DNA of 64,000 nucleotides from positions 91,627 through 155,626 of the forward strand of contig NZ_QZWF01000013.1 of assembly GCF_004187715.1 (NCBI RefSeq), read 5' to 3'. How positions within the stretch are numbered: the first letter of the stretch is position 1; each line of letters starts with the position of its first letter. The DNA comes from Streptomyces sp. F001. GTDB taxonomy: Bacteria > Actinomycetota > Actinomycetes > Streptomycetales > Streptomycetaceae. The notes under the pieces were generated by a model, which searched no databases, was not told the origin of the DNA, and saw only the letters and a program-made list of their open reading frames with translations. A program made the translations under genes and the position numbers. Below are positions 57,693 to 64,000 of the stretch, piece after piece.

Positions 57693-60600
57693 TCACCAGG
57701 TGTCGACGAACGACCTCCGGCGGCCGTCGAACGGTCGGGCGGCGTACGGTGTGAAGGCGTTGGTGATCCAGCGGCGGGTCTCAGCCGGGTCGATGACATC
57801 GTCGAGCTCGAAGACGGTCGCGGCGTTGACCGCCTTTCCCTTGGCGTACTGCTCCGCGAGCAGTTCGTCGAAGGCCTGCTGCCGGGCTTCCGAGTCGCCG
57901 ATGGCGTCGAGCTCGCGCCGGTAGCCGAGCCGGACCGCACCCTCCAGGCCCATGCCCCCGATCTCGCCGGTGGGCCAGGCGACCATGGCCACCGGGTTGC
58001 GGAAGCTGCCCCCGGCCATCGCCTGGGCGCCCAGGCCGTAGCCCTTGCGCAGCACCACCGAGAACACGGGGACGCTCAGGTTGGCCCCGGCGACGAAGAG
58101 CCGACTGAAGTGGCGGACGGTCGCCGTCGTCTCCGCATCGGGCCCCACCATGAAGCCGGGCGTGTCGCACAACGACACGACGGGCAGGCCATGTGCGTCG
58201 CACAGCTGGAGGAAGCGGGCCATCTTGTCGGCCGCCGGGCTGTCGATGGCGCCGCCGAGGTGTCCGGGGTTGTTGGCCACCAGGCCCATCGGCCGGCCCT
58301 CGATGCGGACCAGGGCGGTGATGACGCCGATGCCGAACTCGGTGCGCAGCTCCAGCACAGAGCCGGTGTCGGCGAGCAGATCGATCGCCTCGCGCACGTC
58401 GTACACCCGTACCCGGTTCTCCGGGATCACGTGGCGCAACCTGCGCTGGTCCGCGCAGTCCCACGCGTCCACGACGCCCTGGAAGTACGAGAGGTACTTC
58501 TTGGCGACCGCCACGGCCTCCTGCTCGTCCTCGACGAGGATGTCGACGACACCGTTGGGCACCTGAACCGACATCGGGCCGACCTCCTCGGGGAGGAACT
58601 GCCCGAGGCCGCCGCCCTCGATCATCGCCGGACCGCCCATGCCGAGCGTCGTGTCGCTGGTGGCGATGATGACGTCGCAGCATCCGAGCAGCGCCGCGTT
58701 GCCGGCGAAACAACGTCCGGATGCGATGCCGACCGTCGGTACCAGCCCGCTCAGACGCCCCATGGTGGAGAACGTCAGGACGTCCAGCCCGGACGCGGAG
58801 GTGGTGTCGGTGTCTCCGGGGCGGCCACCGCCGCCTTCGGCGAAGAGCACGACCGGCAACCGGCGCTTCTCGGCGAGTTCGAGCATCCGGTCGGTCTTCT
58901 TGTGGTTCAACTTCCCCTGTGTGCCGGCGAGAACGGTGTAGTCGTAGGACATCACCACGCACTGGCTGCGGTCGGCGCCGAACTGCTCGCCGTTGACCCG
59001 GCCGATGCCCGCGACCAGACCGTCGGCCGGCGTGTGGGCGATCAGGTCGTCCAGCGACCGGCGCTGCCGCTGAGCGGCAATCACAAGGGCGCCGTATTCG
59101 GTGAAGCCGTCCGGGCCGCAGAGATCGGCGAGGTTCTCGCGTGCGGTGCGGTGCCCGGTGCGCCGACGTCGCTCCACGGCCTGCGGCCGGGCCTCGTCGA
59201 GGCCGATCCGGTGACGTTCGATCACCTCTGAGAGGTCCGGCCGGATCTCCTCCAGGTCCACCTCGGCGGCCTCTTCGCCGACCTCGTCCGCGACATCGGC
59301 CGGCGTGAGCACCACCAGCTCAAGCCCCGCGGAGACGACGTCGCCGACGGCGACCCGGACGTCGCGGACCCGGCCGCTCGAAGGGGCGGTCAGGACGTGC
59401 TCCATCTTCATCGCCTCGAGGACGAGGAGCGGAGCACCGGCACGCACCTCGTCACCGGCTCGGACCTCGACGGCCACGACGCTGCCGGGGAACGAGGCGG
59501 CAAGGACGGCGCCGTCCCCGGTGGCATCGGGGGCAGCACCGGCTTCCCCGGCGTCCGCCGGGACGAGCTCGTCGAGGTGGTCATCGACGAACGTGGTCGT
59601 CATCGCCGCGTCGCGGAAGACCGGGTGCTGGAGCACGGACCGGAGCAGCGGGACATTGGTCGCCGCACCGGTGACAGCGAACTCCAGCAGGGCGTTGTCC
59701 GCTCGCGCAGCAGCGTCGGCGAAGTCCCCGCGGACCGTACGGGTGACCACCTTGGCGAGCAGCGAGTCGAACGCCCCGCTCACCCTGAGGCCGGTGCGGC
59801 CGTGGGTGTCGACGCGGACGCCGGGTCCGCCGGGCGGTTCGAAGACGGCCAGGGTGCCTGCGGAGGCTCGCGCCGAACCGTCCCGGGCGATCTCCTCCAG
59901 GTTGACCCGGCTCTGGATGGCGAAGCCGCGGGGAGCCTGGATGTCGTCCTGCAGCAGTCCCTGGTCCGCCAGGGTCCTGCCCACAGCCACCTGCAGCTGT
60001 GCGACCACGAGGTCGACGCCGGTGAGCTCTTCGGTGATGGTGTGCTCGACCTGGAGCCGGGGGTTGGTCTCGATGAAGTAGTAGGTCTCCGGTGAGTCGG
60101 CGTCGACCAGGAACTCGAAGGTGCCGAGCCCGCGGTAGCGCGTCGCCGAGGCCATCGTGACCGCCGACTTGATCAGCGCATCCCGCGTCCCGGCGGGCAG
60201 CCAGGGACTGGGGGCGATCTCGATCAGCTTCTGGTGACGCCGCTGGACGGTGCACTCCCGCTCCCACAGATGGGTCACCGCTCCCGTGCCGTCCCCGATG
60301 ACCTGGATCTCGATGTGCTTCGCGCGGGGCAGCAGCTGCTCGACGTACACCTCGCCGTTGCCGAAGGCTCGCTCCGCCTCGGACCGGCAGCGCTCGTAGG
60401 CCCAGGGCAGCTCGTCCGCGTCGAACACCGCGCGCATTCCGCGTCCGCCGCCGCCCGCGAGCGCCTTGACCATGACACCGGCACCGGGGCCGAGGCCCGT
60501 AGTGAAGGCCTTTGCCTCTTCGAGGCTCGCTCCGCCAGGGGTCGCCGCGAGCACCGGTACGGCGTGCTGGGCAGCGAGTTCACGCGAGCGCGCCTTGTCG

Positions 60601-60944
60601 CCGAACAGACCGAGCAGTTCGGGGGAGGGGCCCACGAAGGTCAGGCCGGCCTCGGCGCAGACCTGGGCGAACTCCGCGTTCTCGCTCAGGAATCCGTAAC
60701 CGGGATGGACCAGCTCGCACCCCGCGCGCCGGGCGATCTCCACGATCCGGCCCGCGTCGAGGTACGCCGCAACACCTTCCCCGGCCAGCAGATGGGCCTC
60801 GTCCGCCAGGCGGGCGTGCAGCGCGTCACGGTCCTCGCGGGAGAAGACGGCGACGGTCCGCAGGCCGAGTGTGGCGGCGGCCCGGTGGATCCGGACGGCG
60901 ATCTCACCCCGATTGGCGATCAGAACACTGCTCAAGGAATTCAT
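57693..60944 (-). CDS. Single-chain acyl-CoA carboxylase (BC-BCCP-CT fusion)
   Basis: This 1083-residue protein joins three functions usually on separate chains. Residues 1-450 are biotin carboxylase (VKALAGGGGRGMRAVFD ATP loop, YFIETNPRLQVEHTITEEL catalytic region). Residues about 475-550 are the biotin-carrier domain with VLEAMKMEHVL, biotin Lys 513. Residues about 560-1083 are a carboxyltransferase with PccB-like motifs (GGGRPGDTDTTSASG, LCDTPGFMVGPDAETTATVR). The layout is that of long-chain acyl-CoA carboxylases. It is co-transcribed with the acyl-CoA synthetase and divergent from a TetR gene with a shared operator. Length and motifs are complete. Confidence 0.92.
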   Translation of the reverse strand: MNSLSSVLIANRGEIAVRIHRAAATLGLRTVAVFSREDRDALHARLADEAHLLAGEGVAAYLDAGRIVEIARRAGCELVHPGYGFLSENAEFAQVCAEAGLTFVGPSPELLGLFGDKARSRELAAQHAVPVLAATPGGASLEEAKAFTTGLGPGAGVMVKALAGGGGRGMRAVFDADELPWAYERCRSEAERAFGNGEVYVEQLLPRAKHIEIQVIGDGTGAVTHLWERECTVQRRHQKLIEIAPSPWLPAGTRDALIKSAVTMASATRYRGLGTFEFLVDADSPETYYFIETNPRLQVEHTITEELTGVDLVVAQLQVAVGRTLADQGLLQDDIQAPRGFAIQSRVNLEEIARDGSARASAGTLAVFEPPGGPGVRVDTHGRTGLRVSGAFDSLLAKVVTRTVRGDFADAAARADNALLEFAVTGAATNVPLLRSVLQHPVFRDAAMTTTFVDDHLDELVPADAGEAGAAPDATGDGAVLAASFPGSVVAVEVRAGDEVRAGAPLLVLEAMKMEHVLTAPSSGRVRDVRVAVGDVVSAGLELVVLTPADVADEVGEEAAEVDLEEIRPDLSEVIERHRIGLDEARPQAVERRRRTGHRTARENLADLCGPDGFTEYGALVIAAQRQRRSLDDLIAHTPADGLVAGIGRVNGEQFGADRSQCVVMSYDYTVLAGTQGKLNHKKTDRMLELAEKRRLPVVLFAEGGGGRPGDTDTTSASGLDVLTFSTMGRLSGLVPTVGIASGRCFAGNAALLGCCDVIIATSDTTLGMGGPAMIEGGGLGQFLPEEVGPMSVQVPNGVVDILVEDEQEAVAVAKKYLSYFQGVVDAWDCADQRRLRHVIPENRVRVYDVREAIDLLADTGSVLELRTEFGIGVITALVRIEGRPMGLVANNPGHLGGAIDSPAADKMARFLQLCDAHGLPVVSLCDTPGFMVGPDAETTATVRHFSRLFVAGANLSVPVFSVVLRKGYGLGAQAMAGGSFRNPVAMVAWPTGEIGGMGLEGAVRLGYRRELDAIGDSEARQQAFDELLAEQYAKGKAVNAATVFELDDVIDPAETRRWITNAFTPYAARPFDGRRRSFVDTW

Positions 60945-60985
60945 CCCTTCTCGGGGCGGTCCGCGCGCAGCGAGTATGTGTTGAC

Positions 60986-61003
60986 ATTGACGTCAACGTC
61001 AAT
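60986..61003. promoter_or_regulatory. TetR operator in the overlapping divergent promoters
   Basis: ATTGACGT-CA-ACGTCAAT has perfect 8-bp arms. It overlaps TTGACA (60981-60986) and TAGGGT (61003-61008), the -35/-10 of the TetR gene, whose ATG follows 6 bases later (leaderless mRNA). On the other strand TTGACG (60997-61002) and CATACT (60973-60978), 18 bases apart, form the carboxylase promoter. One bound repressor would block both. Confidence 0.75.
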
Positions 61004-61014
61004 AGGGTGGACGC

Positions 61015-61650
61015 ATGGCGACTGCGAAGAAGGCGTGGAACACCCGGGAGAAGCTCGACCGCGAGGACAGCGCCACCCGCGCCCAGCTGCTGCGGGCGGC
61101 GCGATCGGTCTTCGAGCAGCGCGGCTACGCACGCACCGCGATCGCCGACATCACGGCCGCGGCCGAGGTCAGCCGTGCCACGTTCTACGTCTACTTCGCG
61201 TCGAAGGAGGCCGTCTTCGGCGTGCTGGCCGGCGAGGTGCGGGACCGGTTCCTCGCGGCGCAGGAGCTGGACGGTCTCGATGCCGAGGATCCCTACGCCG
61301 TAGCCGAGGCGACGATCGCGGCCTACCTCGACGCGTACGTCGAGAACCTCGCCTTCCTCACCGTCCTCGAGCACCAGGCGATCACCGATCCGGCGATGTA
61401 CGCCCTCCGGGAGGAGATCCATACCCGCCCGCGAGGGCGCGGTGCGCGCTACATCGCGCACTTGGCGCAGCGGGGCATGGCGGACCCGGTGGCACCGCCG
61501 GAGGCCGTGGCCACCGCGGCCGGAGGCATGGTCGCGGTCTTCGCCCCGGGCGTTGCGAAGGAACCGAGTACCCGGGCCGAGGCGGTTGCGCATCTCACCG
61601 CGATGTACCTGCGTCTGCTCGGAGTCCCCCTCGGTTCTTCTGCAGTGTGA
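61015..61650 (+). CDS. TetR-family transcriptional regulator
   Basis: This 211-residue regulator has an N-terminal TetR HTH (TRAQLLRAARSVFEQRGYAR, then IADITAAAEVSRATFYVYFA, residues 21-62) and an all-helical ligand domain. The ATG sits 6 bases after a TAGGGT -10 box, so the transcript is leaderless. It is divergent from the acyl-CoA carboxylase operon and shares an 18-bp palindrome with it, making it the probable repressor, likely released by an acyl-CoA or fatty acid. Confidence 0.9.
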   Translation: MATAKKAWNTREKLDREDSATRAQLLRAARSVFEQRGYARTAIADITAAAEVSRATFYVYFASKEAVFGVLAGEVRDRFLAAQELDGLDAEDPYAVAEATIAAYLDAYVENLAFLTVLEHQAITDPAMYALREEIHTRPRGRGARYIAHLAQRGMADPVAPPEAVATAAGGMVAVFAPGVAKEPSTRAEAVAHLTAMYLRLLGVPLGSSAV

Positions 61651-61689
61651 TTGCACGGACGCCGAATGGGCCGAGGTTTGTGTGTCGCT

Positions 61690-61885
61690 GTCTGCACGGT
61701 GACCCACGGCTCGTCGGCCACGTCGCGCGGAGTGACGCGGCGCTTGGCGGCCAGAGGGTGGTCGGAGGGCATGGCCACGTCCAGCGGCTCGCGCAGCAGC
61801 GTCGTCGTGGCCACCGTGTCCGGCCATGGCGGGGCATGGTCGAGGCGGTGGGCGACCAAGGCACGCCCCGCATCGAGCGCATCGC
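61690..61885 (-). pseudogene. Fragment of a LysR-type regulator
   Basis: About 65 residues containing LVAHRLDHAPPWPDTVATTT, LREPLDVAMPSDHPLAAKRR and VTPRDVADEPWVTVQ are a piece of a LysR effector-binding domain. No HTH, no start and no continuation are present; the fragment ends between the TetR gene and the exonuclease gene. It marks a deletion event. Confidence 0.7.
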
Positions 61886-61926
61886 GGCGCCTGCCCCGGT
61901 GTGACGGCAGGATCTCGCTCCGGGGC

Positions 61927-62664
61927 TCAGACCGTCTCGCCCGTCACCGGCTCCCCCGCCGGCTCCCTCAGTGGCCATGTCCCGTCGATCACCGCGGTCG
62001 CGTCGCCCTTGCGGCGCAGGAAGCTCTGGAAGTCCGCCGCCCACTCGGCGTACCACTCGATCTGGCGGCGGTGCAGTTCCGCCGGGCCGAGGGCCGCGAT
62101 CTTGGGGTGGCGGGTGGCTATCGCGCAGGCCAGCCGGGCCGCGGCGAGGGCGTCGGCACAGGCGTCGTGCGCGGAGTCGAGTGTGATGCCGTACTCCCGG
62201 CAGACCGCTTCGAGGTTGCGCTTGCCGCGGCGGTAGCGGTCGACCCAGCGGTCGATGGTGTACGGGTCGATGACCGGAGCGGGGTCCAGGCCGCCCAGGC
62301 GCTCGCGCAGGGACGGCAGCGCGTACCGCCGCAGCTCGGCGGAGAGCAGGCTCAGGTCGAAGGCCGCGTTGTAGGCGACGACCGGCACGCCCGTCTTCCA
62401 GTACGCCACGAGGACGTCCGCGATGGCGTCCGCCACCTGGTCGGCGGGGCGGCCATCGGCGGCCGCGCGCTCGTTGCTGATCCCGTGGACCGCCACCGCG
62501 TCCGCCGGGATCTCCACGCCGGGATCCGCCAGCCATTCCTTGTGCCCTGTGGGCTGCCCGTCCCTGACCTCGATCACGGCCCCCGTGACGATGCGCGCCT
62601 CGCGCGGATCCGTCCCGGTCGTCTCCAGGTCGAAGCCGATCAGCAGCTCCCGGTGCCAGCCCAT
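61927..62664 (-). CDS. DEDDh 3'-5' exonuclease (DnaQ-like)
   Basis: This 245-residue nuclease has the four catalytic acidic residues and His of the DnaQ group: ELLIGFDLETTGTDPREARI (Asp, Glu), VPVVAYNAAFDLSLLSAELR (Asp) and SAHDACADALAAARLA (His-x4-Asp). GAAGGGGGG precedes ATG 62664. A short C-terminal extension (WYAEWAADFQSFLRRKGDAT) follows the catalytic core. It may act in proofreading, repair or RNA processing; it is not fused to a polymerase. Confidence 0.9.
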   Translation of the reverse strand: MGWHRELLIGFDLETTGTDPREARIVTGAVIEVRDGQPTGHKEWLADPGVEIPADAVAVHGISNERAAADGRPADQVADAIADVLVAYWKTGVPVVAYNAAFDLSLLSAELRRYALPSLRERLGGLDPAPVIDPYTIDRWVDRYRRGKRNLEAVCREYGITLDSAHDACADALAAARLACAIATRHPKIAALGPAELHRRQIEWYAEWAADFQSFLRRKGDATAVIDGTWPLREPAGEPVTGETV

Positions 62665-62766
62665 GGGCGGCCCCCCTTCTTGGTGGTGCGTTCCCCCAGT
62701 GGTCTCCACCTTCCCATGCGCCACTGACAATCAGAGGACTGCATTCCGCTTCCGCAGTGGGACGGG

Positions 62767-64000
62767 TCAGGACACGGGCCGCGAATCCGCCCACATGAGT
62801 TCGAACTCCTCGCGGTACGTCGGGAAAAGCCCACCTTCGTCGATCTCGTCCGACTTGACCACCCTGCTGCCGTTGCGCAGCACCAGGACCGGCGCCTCCA
62901 GCCCCCGCGTCCGCCGCAGATAGGACTGCACGACCGCGATGCCGTCGGAACCGTCGCCGTCCACGAGGTACGCCGTGAAGCGGGGCGTCTCGTCGAAGAC
63001 CTGGATCTCGAAGGCACCCGGGTCACGCAGCCGGGACCGCACCCGGCGCATGTGCAGGATGTTCATCTCGATCGCGCGGCTCAGCTCACCCCGCTTGATG
63101 CCGAGTTCACGCTCGCGCCGCTTCACCGCGCTGGAGGCCGGGTTGAGGAACAGCAGCCGCACCCGGCATCCGGCCTCCGCGAGGCGCATGAGCCGCCGGC
63201 CGGAGAAGTTCTGCACGAGCAGGTTGAGGCCGATCCCGATGGCGTCGAGCCGGCGCGCCCCGCCGAAGATGTCCTCGGCCGGGAACCGGCGCAGCAGCCG
63301 CACCCGGTCGGAGTGCACGGCGACCACGTCCGCGTACCGGTCGCCGACCAGGTCCTCGACCGCGTCGACCGGCAGCCTGCGCGCCGACGGCACGTCGCCG
63401 CCCGTGCCGAGGATCTCGAGGAGGCGCGCCGAGGCCCGCTCGGCCTGGTTCAGCACCGCCTCGGACAGGGCGCGGTTGCGCGAGACGACGTTCCGGGTGA
63501 CCTCCAGCTCGTCCATGGCCAGCTCGACGTCCCGGCGCTCGTCGATGTACGGCTCGAAGCACGGCCAGTGCTGCACCATCAGCTCGCGCAGCTGCGGCAG
63601 CGTGAGGAAGCTGAGGACGTTGTCGTCGGCCGGGTCGAGCAAGTAGCCCTTGCGGCGACTGACTTCGCGCACGGCGACCGCGCGCTGCACCCACTCCTGC
63701 CCGGCCGGCCCGGCCGCGGCGACCACCCAGTCGTCGCCGTGGACGGGTTCGTAGATGGGGCGCAGCACCGCGGCCACGACCGCGCGCAGCCGCTGTTCGA
63801 CGAGGTTCAGCCAGATGTAGGCGCGGCCGGCCCGCTGAGCGCGCGTACGCACCTCGCGCCAGGCGTCGGCGTCCCAGTCCAGTTCGGGGCCGATGGAGTG
63901 GGTCTCCATCGGCCGGGCCAGGGACACCGTGCCGGGCGGGACGTCTGCGGAGTTCCCCTCGTGACCCTCGTCACCAGGGGGCAGCTCCAGCCCTCCCGAG
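62767..64000 (-). CDS. SAV2148-type HEPN-domain protein (5' end outside window)
   Basis: The frame is open to the right edge; 24 codons upstream of the GTG at 63927 (SGGLELPPGDEGHEG...) look coding, so the true start probably lies just outside. The N-terminal helical part contains VLRPIYEPVHGDDW, an Rx6H arrangement typical of HEPN ribonucleases (Arg at about 63760, His at about 63740). A central region (FPAEDIFGGARRLDAIGIGL) and a C-terminal domain (FDETPRFTAYLVDGDGSDGI) follow. The family is widespread in streptomycetes; RNase activity is inferred and not shown. Confidence 0.8.
   Translation of the reverse strand, partial: SGGLELPPGDEGHEGNSADVPPGTVSLARPMETHSIGPELDWDADAWREVRTRAQRAGRAYIWLNLVEQRLRAVVAAVLRPIYEPVHGDDWVVAAAGPAGQEWVQRAVAVREVSRRKGYLLDPADDNVLSFLTLPQLRELMVQHWPCFEPYIDERRDVELAMDELEVTRNVVSRNRALSEAVLNQAERASARLLEILGTGGDVPSARRLPVDAVEDLVGDRYADVVAVHSDRVRLLRRFPAEDIFGGARRLDAIGIGLNLLVQNFSGRRLMRLAEAGCRVRLLFLNPASSAVKRRERELGIKRGELSRAIEMNILHMRRVRSRLRDPGAFEIQVFDETPRFTAYLVDGDGSDGIAVVQSYLRRTRGLEAPVLVLRNGSRVVKSDEIDEGGLFPTYREEFELMWADSRPVS

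Noticed and set aside
1..64000. Antibiotic biosynthetic cluster, CRISPR array, prophage or tRNA-linked integrative element
   Set aside because: Apart from resistance genes, no polyketide/peptide synthetase, Cas gene, spaced repeat array, phage structural gene, integrase gene or tRNA was seen by reading both strands.

Overview
The window is very GC-rich with strong third-position G/C bias, dense short-gap operons, Tat signal peptides, GTG starts and leaderless promoters. Together with a SAV2148-type HEPN protein, DUF397/DUF5753 regulators, an lrm/mgt-like macrolide resistance pair and a CysHCDN sulfate cluster preceded by an RRHVDL leader peptide, this points to a Streptomyces chromosome. No rRNA, tRNA, CRISPR array or replication origin was seen.

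Region 1 (1-16.3 kb) is a carbohydrate-uptake and polysaccharide-breakdown locus. A minus-strand operon encodes a lipoprotein binding protein, two permeases, a beta-helix glycosidase and two alginate-lyase-superfamily proteins. Divergently there are a D-2-hydroxyacid dehydrogenase, a LacI regulator, a second binding-protein/permease/permease operon and a second LacI regulator. Neither ABC system has its own ATPase, so a shared ATPase of the MsiK type is inferred. Palindromes of LacI type, especially CAACCGGTTG, are repeated in the control regions.

Region 2 (16.3-26.6 kb) is accessory and partly decaying: a PASTA protein, a ThuA-like protein, a DHFR-like reductase, fragments of two dead genes, a phosphotransferase, the HATPase/XRE/DUF397 regulatory trio, a lipoprotein, three genes with apparent one-base frameshifts, a methyltransferase and a complete IS1634-like insertion sequence (24811-26585) whose CTAG target duplication forms the stop codon of its neighbour.

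Region 3 (26.6-39.7 kb) holds a MarR-type regulator with putative TTGCAA operators facing a DUF4097/DrrAB-like exporter operon, a VOC protein, two AraC regulators with an NmrA-like target, a YihY membrane protein, an AidB-like acyl-CoA dehydrogenase, a GAF regulator, an orphan secreted protein and an acetyltransferase.

Region 4 (39.7-49.2 kb) is a sulfur-assimilation cluster: Cys leader peptide, sulfite reductase, a 59-residue zinc ribbon, cysH, cysC, cysD, cysN, a sulfonate-type ABC transporter and a sirohydrochlorin chelatase that would supply siroheme. Uptake, activation, reduction and cofactor supply are thus encoded together, mostly with 4-bp translational overlaps.

Region 5 (49.2-64 kb) has a DUF1697 protein flanked by a long inverted repeat and a MITE-like element, an MMPL exporter, the mgt/erm macrolide-resistance pair with a newly noticed leaderless upstream ORF containing AIFIS, a phosphotransferase, an acyl-CoA synthetase plus single-chain acyl-CoA carboxylase controlled by a divergent TetR regulator, a LysR fragment, a DEDDh exonuclease and, at the right edge, a HEPN protein with an Rx6H motif.
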